Shown: positions 16,741 to 23,240 of the stretch, in pieces | How positions within the stretch are numbered: the stretch's first letter is position 1 | How the letters are laid out: the number at the start of each line of letters is the position of its first letter | Assembly (NCBI GenBank): GCA_026392115.1 | Contig: JAPLCQ010000139.1 | Span: 1 to 46,457, forward strand | DNA length: 46,457 nt | Reading direction: 5' to 3' | Origin: Armatimonadota bacterium | GTDB taxonomy: Bacteria > Armatimonadota > Chthonomonadetes > Chthonomonadales > CAJBBX01 | Position numbers and translations under genes: made by a program | The notes under the pieces: model-generated | Databases searched by the model: none | What the model saw: the letters and a program-made list of their open reading frames with translations, nothing else | Told to the model about the DNA's origin: nothing

Positions 16741-17514
16741 ATGACCCTCCAATCCTTCGATTTTGACACCGAGTTTGCGTTACTGGACGTCGGCGCCACG
16801 GGTGAGTTCATCGCCAGGGGCGGGTTGCGTCCCGGCGTGCTCGCCTACCGCGTCGATGGCGCCGTGCAGGCCCTTACGCTTGATGTGGAGCCGGGCGCCG
16901 ACCCCGCTCCGGCTGTCGATGGTGCGAGGCGCTTCCTGCGGGACGGCGATCACGCCGCCTACGCGTTCGTGGGCGAACTCACCAGGGCCAAAGAAATCTA
17001 CCACGTTGCTGCGGAAGTGGACCAGCGGCCGCGCGGAGCCAACTACCTGGGCGTGGCGCTCTGCAGCCGCGGCCGGTGGCGGACGCTGCTCTACGCGATC
17101 CGTATGTCGGGCGACCGGATGGGCCTGGCGTCGCCACTGGAGGGCTCAACGCCTCCGGAGTGGTGCCCGATCGGCGACATCTGGGCCAATCCCTTCGTCA
17201 CGGACGACCTCGTCAGGTTCGCGCCGCCGAACCGCGCCGTGCCGCCAGCCACGCCGCTCTGGCAGACGATCGTGGACCTGACCAAACTGCGGATCGTCGC
17301 GGACCCCGCCAACGCGCAGGATTACCAGATCTTCCTCGACGACCTGCGGACCGGTGTCTTCCTGGTTGCGGGCCGGTCACCGGACGATCTCAATCGGGTG
17401 ATCCTCAAGCCGCGTACGGTCTTCAACCCTATCGGGTCGTTGGAGGCGCCCGCCGCCAAGCTTCTCCTGGTGAGCGCCTCGGCGCACTCTGGACCTAAGG
17501 GGCGCACCGCATGA
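16741..17514 (+). CDS. Uncharacterised protein, first gene of the orphan ParA cassette
   Basis: A 257-residue protein that I do not recognise. It has no signal peptide or membrane segment and looks like a soluble mixed alpha/beta protein with a beta-rich first half. Distinct stretches are FDFDTEFALLDVGATGEFIARGG at the start, ANYLGVALCSRGRWRTLLYA mid-protein and DYQIFLDDLRTGVFLVAGRS near the end. The ATG at 16741 is downstream of a consensus promoter but has no clear Shine-Dalgarno. An in-frame ATG at 16699 is possible but would leave almost no leader. The stop overlaps the parA-like start as ATGA, so the two are translationally coupled and probably act together. Confidence 0.75.
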   Translation: MTLQSFDFDTEFALLDVGATGEFIARGGLRPGVLAYRVDGAVQALTLDVEPGADPAPAVDGARRFLRDGDHAAYAFVGELTRAKEIYHVAAEVDQRPRGANYLGVALCSRGRWRTLLYAIRMSGDRMGLASPLEGSTPPEWCPIGDIWANPFVTDDLVRFAPPNRAVPPATPLWQTIVDLTKLRIVADPANAQDYQIFLDDLRTGVFLVAGRSPDDLNRVILKPRTVFNPIGSLEAPAAKLLLVSASAHSGPKGRTA

Positions 17515-18284
17515 AGATCGTAGCCATCGTCAACCAGAAGGGCGGCGTCGCCAAGACAACCACCACGGCCAATCTGGGCGCATGCCTTGCCGAGCGCGGT
17601 CAACGTACGCTGCTGATCGACCTCGACCCGCAGGCGAACCTGACACTTGGCCTGGGCGTGGAGTGGTACAACCTGCCCGCGGCGCTGCAGCACGTTCTGT
17701 ACGACCACGAGCAGACCCCTCTGGCATCGATCCTGCACCAGGTGGCCGACCTGCCGCTGATGCTGGCCCCGGGGCATCTCGACCTGGCCCAGTGCGAGTC
17801 GGTCCTGCTGCCGGCCGCCGACAAGGCGTACCGCCTGCGCAACGCCCTGGAGGAGCTCCAGAAGGTGGACGAGTATGACTGGGTCCTGATCGACTGTCCG
17901 CCGTCGCTGGGCACCTTGACGCAGAATGCCATCGTAGCCTGCAGCCACCTTCTCATCCCCACGGAGCCGAAGTACTACGCGTTCGCCGGAATGGACACCC
18001 TGAACAAGATGATCCTGGACCTGACCAAGAGCCTCCGGTTCCGGGTGGAGCTTCTGGGTGTGCTGCTGACCATGGTGGAGCGCGGCACGAAGCTGCACCA
18101 GACCATCGCGACTGAAATCCGCGAACGGTTTGGTGACAAGGTATTCCAGACGGTGGTGTACAAGAACGTTCGCGTGTCGGAGTCCGAGATCGAAGGCGTG
18201 CCGATCGCCCTCTTTGACCGCCGGGCGTCCGGCGCGCAGAACTACGAGTCGCTGGCCGAGGAGGTCCTCAGTCGTGCGGGTTGA
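17511..18284 (+). CDS. Orphan ParA/MinD-type ATPase (Soj-like)
   Basis: A 257-residue ParA-family ATPase, which positions cargo such as DNA, carboxysomes or chemosensory clusters by ATP-dependent, nonspecific DNA binding. The deviant Walker A QKGGVAKTTTT has the signature Lys10 and Lys15. The Walker A' stretch is LLIDLDPQANLTLGLG and Walker B is VLIDCPPSLG. Length and N-terminus match chromosomal Soj without an HTH extension. No parB gene or parS-like repeat is seen nearby. The gene is coupled to the unknown gene upstream (ATGA) and its 3' end overlaps the next gene by 11 bases. A partner adaptor role for the next gene is the likeliest reading. Confidence 0.93.
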   Translation: MKIVAIVNQKGGVAKTTTTANLGACLAERGQRTLLIDLDPQANLTLGLGVEWYNLPAALQHVLYDHEQTPLASILHQVADLPLMLAPGHLDLAQCESVLLPAADKAYRLRNALEELQKVDEYDWVLIDCPPSLGTLTQNAIVACSHLLIPTEPKYYAFAGMDTLNKMILDLTKSLRFRVELLGVLLTMVERGTKLHQTIATEIRERFGDKVFQTVVYKNVRVSESEIEGVPIALFDRRASGAQNYESLAEEVLSRAG

Positions 18285-18816
18285 CAAGAGCGCCAACCTG
18301 CGCGACCGCCTGCGCAAGGGCGCCGACGCCTTCTCGTTCGATGCCCTCCTACAGGGCGTCTCCACGATGGAGGACGACGCCGACGCTTCCGGCCCTCTGG
18401 CGTCCGCGCCAACGCAGACGCCGCAGACCCCGTTGCCCTGGGCGGCGCTGCCTGCCGCCTCTCCCGCGCCCACCAGCGGCGAGCAGTGGAGAGCCGCCAT
18501 GGAGGGTTTGGCGCAGGGCCTCATGGAGAGCGCCGCGCAGTTCGCGGTCGCCGCGGAAGAGGGCAACGTGGCGGGGCAGGGGCAGGCATTGGCCGATGCC
18601 AACCGGGTCCTGGAGTTGCTGAGTTCAGTCGATCCCGTCGGGGCGGTCGCACGCTCGGTCGGGGCGCCCAGCGCACCGCCTGAGGGCCGCCGTTGGCCCG
18701 ACCCGGCCTGGAGCGTCAGCGCTCTGGCGGCCTCGCCGCTCTCGGCGCTCACGGGTCCCGGCGCCACCATCGCGGACCTCAACGCGATCCTTCAGGCGGC
18801 TCACGCGGCCAGATAG
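18274..18816 (+). CDS. Small protein with basic N-terminal peptide, candidate ParA partner
   Basis: A 180-residue protein of no recognised family. From the GTG at 18274, with AGGAGG 9 bases upstream, the N-terminus reads RVDKSANLRDRLRKGADAFSF. This is a short basic stretch like those by which ParB/Spo0J and other adaptors stimulate ParA ATPases. An acidic, Pro/Ala-rich and probably disordered section follows (about residues 30-70), then a helical middle (about 75-120) and an Ala-rich helical C-terminus (TIADLNAILQAAHAAR). The start lies inside the parA end, an 11-base overlap. It ends two bases before the 3' end of the convergent tRNA-Ser. Function as cargo adaptor is inference. Confidence 0.78.
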   Translation: MRVDKSANLRDRLRKGADAFSFDALLQGVSTMEDDADASGPLASAPTQTPQTPLPWAALPAASPAPTSGEQWRAAMEGLAQGLMESAAQFAVAAEEGNVAGQGQALADANRVLELLSSVDPVGAVARSVGAPSAPPEGRRWPDPAWSVSALAASPLSALTGPGATIADLNAILQAAHAAR

Positions 18817-18818
18817 CG

Positions 18819-18905
18819 TGGCGGAGAGGGCGGGATTCGAACCCGCGAGGCTCATCGCCTACCCGTTTTCAAGACGGGGTCCATAAACCGCTCGGACACC
18901 TCTCC
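18819..18905 (-). tRNA. tRNA-Ser (anticodon TGA)
   Basis: The minus strand folds as a class II tRNA. Acceptor arms are GGAGAGG and CCTCTCC, then the discriminator G and an encoded CCA. The anticodon stem CCCGT/ACGGG encloses loop CTTGAAA, giving anticodon TGA (UCA codons). It has a long variable arm and the T-loop GTTCGAATCCC. Its acceptor and T-arm are related to the other tRNA-Ser 2.8 kb away on the same strand. Confidence 0.97.
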
Positions 18906-18916
18906 GCAGGCCGCAG

Positions 18917-18946
18917 AGTATAGCCGCGCTCCGCCGGTTCCGTCAA
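18917..18946 (-). promoter_or_regulatory. Promoter of tRNA-Ser(TGA)
   Basis: On the minus strand TTGACG (18946-18941), 18-base spacer, TATACT (18922-18917), a close match to the sigma-70 consensus, with the start point about 10 bases before the tRNA 5' end. Confidence 0.75.
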
Positions 18947-18961
18947 TGCGAACGGCGGCGG

Positions 18962-18967
18962 TATACT
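18962..18967 (+). promoter_or_regulatory. Possible -10 element of the HAD phosphatase gene
   Basis: TATACT at 18962-18967 would start transcription near 18974, about 22 bases before the ATG at 18996. No convincing -35 box lies 16-18 bases upstream, where the divergent tRNA promoter overlaps, so this is tentative. Confidence 0.4.
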
Positions 18968-18995
18968 TCGGCCAACAGCCCCATCCCCTCTCACC

Positions 18996-19823
18996 ATGGC
19001 AACCGCACCCTTTCCATACCGCCTCGCAGCCTTCGACCTGGACGGCACGCTGCTGGCCCCCGACAACACGATCCCGGAGCGCACCGCCCGAGCCATCAGC
19101 CGACTGGTGGAGCTGGGCGTTCAGTGTGTTTTGGCGTCGGGGCGCACTCACCAGTCGACCGCCCGGTATGCGGAGGCCCTTGGGTTGGAGGCGCCGGTCA
19201 TCTCGTATAACGGAGCCATGGTTCGCCTTCCCAACGCCTCAGAACCGATCTTGCACATGCCCCTGCCCGCCGAGCCAGCCGCAACGGTGATCCGTTTCTG
19301 CGAACAGCAGGGCCTGCATCTGAACGTCTATCTGGACGACGTGATGTACGTCCGCACACTGGGCCGATGGGCCCTCTACTACCAGCGCCAGACTGGCTCC
19401 GCGCCTGTGCCCTCGGGCGCACTGACCCGCTTCTCGGGCTGTTGCCCCACCAAACTGCTGATCATCGACGAGCCCGAGTGCGTCGTTCAACTGGAGGGCC
19501 GCTTTCGGCGGGAGCTGGGCGACTCTGCCTACGTCACCCGGACGAACCCCGAGTACCTCGAGTTCATGCATCCGTCAGTGAGCAAAGCTACCGCGCTCCT
19601 CGACCTCGCTCGGAGAGCCGGGCATGGCGCGGCCGAGTGCTTGGCTTTCGGCGACGGCGACAACGATGCGCCCATGCTGGCTGCGGCGGGCCTGGGAGTG
19701 GCCATGCCTCGGTCCTCGGCGGGCGCCATCGCCGCGGCCGACAGGTTCCAGAAGGAAGGCGGCGCCGAAGCCCTGGCGCTGGCGGTTGAGCGGATCATTT
19801 CCGAAGGAGCAGACCCATCGTGA
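18996..19823 (+). CDS. HAD-superfamily phosphatase, Cof type
   Basis: A 275-residue Cof-type (class IIB) HAD phosphatase, a family that dephosphorylates sugar phosphates, flavin phosphates and similar small molecules. The HAD motifs are in order: FDLDGTLL (nucleophile and general acid), ASGRTHQ (motif II region), the class IIB cap domain, the Lys in SVSKATALL and GDGDNDAPMLAAAGLGVAM (Mg-binding motif IV). Length is normal. The ATG at 18996 follows a T/C-rich leader without clear Shine-Dalgarno. The stop overlaps the following small gene as GTGA. The substrate is unknown. Confidence 0.93.
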   Translation: MATAPFPYRLAAFDLDGTLLAPDNTIPERTARAISRLVELGVQCVLASGRTHQSTARYAEALGLEAPVISYNGAMVRLPNASEPILHMPLPAEPAATVIRFCEQQGLHLNVYLDDVMYVRTLGRWALYYQRQTGSAPVPSGALTRFSGCCPTKLLIIDEPECVVQLEGRFRRELGDSAYVTRTNPEYLEFMHPSVSKATALLDLARRAGHGAAECLAFGDGDNDAPMLAAAGLGVAMPRSSAGAIAAADRFQKEGGAEALALAVERIISEGADPS

Positions 19824-20185
19824 GCAACGACCAGCCCCGCGGCAGCAGGCCGTCGGAAGGCCGCTTCCGGCTTTCCCGGCTCGTCCGGACCGAAAGCTCT
19901 GAGATCTACCTCATCTGGGACAGCGACCGACGGGCCGGTCAGGTGGATGTCCATTTCGCCCGCGACACCATCCATGCCACGGTGATCTTCGAGACCGATG
20001 TGAACGTGACGGACGAGGAAGAGATCATGGGGCAGATCGACGACGATATCGCCTCGTCCTACCTGCCCAGATTCGAGCGCGAGGACTTCGTCGCCCATGT
20101 CTTCCGGGGTGAGGAGGTGAGCCGCTACACCGATTGCTCCGGCGCCGTGGATGATGACGACGAGGACGAGGATGCCGAGGGTTAG
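19820..20185 (+). CDS. Small conserved-type acidic protein, function unknown
   Basis: A 121-residue soluble protein with a Pro/Arg N-terminus, a compact beta/alpha core (about residues 15-95, with SEIYLIWDSDRRAGQVDVHF) and a strongly acidic tail (DDDDEDEDAEG). I do not recognise it. The GTG at 19820 overlaps the HAD gene stop as GTGA, so it is probably translated with the HAD phosphatase. The core has no cysteine pattern or nucleotide motif. An acidic tail of this kind occurs in many small cytosolic proteins and gives no role by itself. Confidence 0.7.
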   Translation: MSNDQPRGSRPSEGRFRLSRLVRTESSEIYLIWDSDRRAGQVDVHFARDTIHATVIFETDVNVTDEEEIMGQIDDDIASSYLPRFEREDFVAHVFRGEEVSRYTDCSGAVDDDDEDEDAEG

Positions 20186-20218
20186 CCGCACCGGACCGTC
20201 GACGGCGCGGGCTCGACC

Positions 20219-20875
20219 GTGAAGCTGGGCGCGCCCGAACCCATCGCGGCTCTCAACCGCGTCCGCATTCTTGAAACCGCCGAGCCGTTGGTCGACATCC
20301 GGCAGGCATGTCCGCACCTGCTGGTCTCTGAGAAAGCCTGCCCGTGGCTTCGCACCACCGTTGCCGCTATGGCGGAGGCCGCCGCGGCGTCGCTGGAGCC
20401 TCTGGGACTGCGCCTTCGCGCCGGAACCGCCCTGCGCACCGTTGCCGTCCAGAAACGCCACTATGACGGCTTCTACCAGCGGATGCGGCAGGAGCATCCG
20501 GCGTGGCCGCGGTCGGCGGTTCGGCGGGCGACCAACCACTTCTTTGCTCCCTACGACCAGCCCGCTCCACCCGGCCACTGCACCGGCGGAGCCATCGATG
20601 TGGAGCTCGTGGGTCCCGACGGCGCGGCTCTCGACGTGAACTCCCCCTACGAGCGATGGGACGGGGCCTACACCTGGGTGACGGGTCTCACGCCCGAAGC
20701 CCATGCCAACCGGCAAACGCTGGTCCAGGCCATGCTGCGTGCGGGCTTCTCCAACTGCCGCGACGAGTACTGGCACTACTCGTTCGGCGACTCCGCCTGG
20801 GCTGTGCGTACCGGTGTGACGGAGTGTCTCTACGGTCTGGCGCTGCCGCCCGAGGGGCAGTGCTCCGAACCGTAG
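20219..20875 (+). CDS. D-alanyl-D-alanine dipeptidase-like protein (VanX/M15D family)
   Basis: A 218-residue zinc dipeptidase of the M15D (VanX/DdpX) family, which hydrolyses D-Ala-D-Ala and related peptidoglycan peptides. The zinc site is complete: His120 and Asp127 in GHCTGGAIDVEL (seven-residue spacing as in VanX), catalytic Glu183 and His186 in EYWHYSFGD, and the Arg in TALRTV that shapes the active site. No vanH or vanA ligase is adjacent, so a glycopeptide-resistance role is not indicated and cell-wall turnover is more likely. The start is the GTG at 20219. No secretion signal is seen, so it should act in the cytoplasm. Confidence 0.9.
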   Translation: MKLGAPEPIAALNRVRILETAEPLVDIRQACPHLLVSEKACPWLRTTVAAMAEAAAASLEPLGLRLRAGTALRTVAVQKRHYDGFYQRMRQEHPAWPRSAVRRATNHFFAPYDQPAPPGHCTGGAIDVELVGPDGAALDVNSPYERWDGAYTWVTGLTPEAHANRQTLVQAMLRAGFSNCRDEYWHYSFGDSAWAVRTGVTECLYGLALPPEGQCSEP

Positions 20876-20879
20876 CCGC

Positions 20880-21320
20880 CTAGAACAGGCCGGGCTCGCC
20901 GCGCTGCTGCCTCCGCACGCGGGCCAGGACGGCTTCGTGGGCCTCCCCCATCTGCCGCACCAACCGCCGAACGCGGGCGCCCCGCACACGGTCAAGGCTC
21001 CGCAGCATCGGACGGCAGACATAGGCGGTGCAGCCATAGGGCCTGAGGTCGGCGGGCATCGTGCACCCGCCGACGGCCAGGTGCCTGCAGGGCGCCCCCA
21101 CGCGCGTAGGGTTGCCCTCCTCGTCCAAGCCGTCGGGCAGCGGTTGCGCCGCTTGCGACTGCCAGCCCACCGCTTCTGCCAGCAGCAGGTCCACCGGCCC
21201 TACTCGCGACGGCTCCCGGCAGCAGGGCTCCTCGCACTCGGGACAGAGATCCACGGTCAGGAGGTCGAACTCGCGCCGAAGGGCGCGCTGCAGCCGCCGG
21301 TAGTCGTCAAGTGCGTTCAG
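20880..21320 (-). CDS. Cysteine-cluster protein, YkgJ-like metal-binding family
   Basis: A 146-residue protein with a cysteine cluster: CPECEEPCC near residue 30, then CRHLAVGGC and RPYGCTAYVC in the second half. The pattern fits the YkgJ (UPF0153) type zinc- or iron-chelating family. I place the start at a CTG at 21320 because AGGGAGG lies 5 bases upstream, right after the stop of the clostripain-like gene. The first usable GTG (21254) would remove about 22 residues and has no such signal. It is therefore coupled to the peptidase gene by position only (10 bases). It ends 4 bases from the convergent dipeptidase gene. Function is unknown. Confidence 0.68.
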   Translation of the reverse strand: MNALDDYRRLQRALRREFDLLTVDLCPECEEPCCREPSRVGPVDLLLAEAVGWQSQAAQPLPDGLDEEGNPTRVGAPCRHLAVGGCTMPADLRPYGCTAYVCRPMLRSLDRVRGARVRRLVRQMGEAHEAVLARVRRQQRGEPGLF

Positions 21321-21330
21321 GTCGGCCTCC

Positions 21331-23100
21331 CTACGGCGTCGCCGGCTGCAGCTGCAGCCACGAGTCCCAGTCCGTCGTGCGGGCAAGGGCCAGGTTGGCG
21401 TAGCTCGTGAGGTACGAGGCCGGCGCCGGCAGGTAGACCGCCAGACCGTGGGCGTCGGCGTGCAGCGTGCCGTGCCCTTCGGCCACGATGGCGTCCGACA
21501 GCGCCGTCTGCAGCCCGGCCGCCGAAGCCACCAGATCCGGTGTCGTGGCCGTGGTGCGCACAAGTCCGGCATAGTCGTACAGATCCCGGTTATCGGCGTA
21601 GGCAAAGCTCTCCGCGCCAATACGGGCCGAGTAGACGGCCGCACGATCGACGGCGCGTTTGGCCAGCAACTGATTCGCGAAGGCGTTCAGCGCCGACGCT
21701 ACGGTCTCCATCTTCGTCAGGTCGATCACCGACTGTGTGTTGTTGCCGTGGGCGCCGTAGGCCGCCAACGTTCGCGTCACAATCGCCTGGCCGAGCTGCT
21801 TGGCCGTCATGGTCGGCGAGGCCGCCAGGTCAGCCAGGAAGCCGTCATACACATATCCCTCGCCGGGCGGGCTCTCCTCGGAACCGACCATGACCCCGGT
21901 CGAGTTCCGGAGCTCATAGGCGACCTCGGCCATCTGCATCAGCGATGCGTCGAAGATCACCATATCGACCTTGGGCGAGACGTTCAGGGCCTGTGGCAGC
22001 TGCCAGGTCTGAATCTCGGACTGCGTGGAGTCGTCGATCGAAACGGAGTTGGGCACGATGCTCTTGCCGGGGGCGTGCGTGGGGCGCCAGCCGGCTCCGT
22101 GGTTCCAGATGACGACGGCGTAGCGATCCGCCGGATAGCGTTGTTGGCCCCAGGCGATGAACCGGTTCAGCTCTTGCCATGAACCCATATCCACGCCGGC
22201 GCCCAGGTCGTCGATGATCGGGCTGGTCACCGCGGACGTGTCCGTATCACGGGTGACGTAGTAGCGCCGCGTCGAAATCCACGATGGGGCGCCGCATGTG
22301 GCGCACGATGCCTGTTTCCACTGCACCACCAAGTTCAAGTCCGCCGACGAGCCGATTTTCTCCATCTGGTTCACGTTCAGCGGCCCGTATGGTTGCAGGT
22401 TGTTGGCCGCGTTGACGTAGACGAGGAGCGTCCACTTGGCGCGAGTGGTCCGCACCAGGGGGATCTCCACCGAGGAGGCTGCCCCGCCCAGTTTCGATAC
22501 GCTGCAAGACGGCGAGCCGCCAACCGTACGAAGCGTCCCCGCGGCGGAGCCATCGGCGGCAGCCCATGCGCCGCCGCTACCGGCCGTTACCGAACCGCCG
22601 GACGTCACGCCGTTTGCCTGCACCCAGACGGTTCCCGAGCCGTCCGGCGCGATCGTAGCGAGCATCCGGTTGGCTCCGGACGCCGCCTGGTATGACCCGG
22701 CCCAGGCGCCGTCCCCTGCGGTGGGTGCGGCCAGGCGGGTGAGGGTAACGGAGATTGGGGCCTGTCCGAGCTTCGTGACGGTGAGGGAGCAGGCGCCCGT
22801 GTCGGATCGGCCGGATACCTGCACCAGGCCGTCGGCGGTCTGCGTGGCGAACTGGCCGGCGCTGTCAAGGCTCGACTGCGCCGCTACGGCGTCCGAGCCC
22901 AATGCGGGACTGGCCAGCGTCACGGTGAGGCGCCGCTGCCCGTCGATGGTGAGTGAGGCGTGCAGTGTTCCGACCGAACCGGCATACGACGCCGCGGAAC
23001 TTCTGCCTCCCCCGCCTCCCCCGCATCCGGCTACCACGAACGCCGCTACCAGGCCGACCCATGCAGCACGCAGGGACCGCACCGCGATTCTGTTGCGCAT
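21331..23100 (-). CDS. Clostripain-family (C11) lipoprotein with catalytic Cys replaced by Ser
   Basis: A 589-residue exported protein. A signal peptide ends in a lipobox (FVVAGC), followed by a glycine run and an N-terminal beta-rich region of about 200 residues. The second half is a peptidase C11 (clostripain) domain: WTLLVYVNAANNLQ, YAVVIWNHGAGW with His334, and VIFDASLMQMAEVAYEL. In active family members the last motif carries Cys (DACLM). Here residue 386 is Ser, encoded by TCG at 21943-21945, so the canonical nucleophile is missing. It could be inactive, a binding protein or a Ser-dependent variant. ATG 23100 is preferred over an in-frame GTG at 23121. The gene downstream is the cysteine-cluster protein. 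Confidence 0.87.
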   Translation of the reverse strand: MRNRIAVRSLRAAWVGLVAAFVVAGCGGGGGGRSSAASYAGSVGTLHASLTIDGQRRLTVTLASPALGSDAVAAQSSLDSAGQFATQTADGLVQVSGRSDTGACSLTVTKLGQAPISVTLTRLAAPTAGDGAWAGSYQAASGANRMLATIAPDGSGTVWVQANGVTSGGSVTAGSGGAWAAADGSAAGTLRTVGGSPSCSVSKLGGAASSVEIPLVRTTRAKWTLLVYVNAANNLQPYGPLNVNQMEKIGSSADLNLVVQWKQASCATCGAPSWISTRRYYVTRDTDTSAVTSPIIDDLGAGVDMGSWQELNRFIAWGQQRYPADRYAVVIWNHGAGWRPTHAPGKSIVPNSVSIDDSTQSEIQTWQLPQALNVSPKVDMVIFDASLMQMAEVAYELRNSTGVMVGSEESPPGEGYVYDGFLADLAASPTMTAKQLGQAIVTRTLAAYGAHGNNTQSVIDLTKMETVASALNAFANQLLAKRAVDRAAVYSARIGAESFAYADNRDLYDYAGLVRTTATTPDLVASAAGLQTALSDAIVAEGHGTLHADAHGLAVYLPAPASYLTSYANLALARTTDWDSWLQLQPATP

Positions 23101-23181
23101 CCTCAACCTCACGACCTCCACGAGCCAGGCTACACGGCTTACGCTATCACGCGTACCCGCGGTTCCTCACCCGGACACCGG

Positions 23182-23211
23182 AAGCGCCCGGCGATGGATC
23201 GCCGAGCGCTT
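23182..23211. repeat. Inverted repeat / stem-loop between the HEAT gene and the C11 gene
   Basis: Arms AAGCGC-CCGGCGAT and ATCGCCG-AGCGCTT pair over about 12 bases with one mismatch and a four-base loop, in the 140-base gap between two minus-strand genes. No T-run follows on either strand, so it could be a processing or weak termination structure or a binding site. Confidence 0.5.
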
Positions 23212-23240
23212 CATAGCCGCCAACAACCCCCGACAAGGGA

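Noticed and set aside
16741..17514. Tellurite-resistance (TerD-like) identity for the unknown gene before parA
   Set aside because: No conserved TerD calcium-binding Asp pattern is seen; only vague beta-strand character.
17511..18284. Plasmid or chromosome partition locus (parAB with parS)
   Set aside because: No ParB-type HTH protein and no TGTTTCACGTGAAACA-like site was noticed near the gene, and the following protein has no HTH.
17322..18782. Minus-strand frame opposite parA
   Set aside because: No domain pattern; it covers the coding ParA and small-protein genes and lacks a plausible start context.
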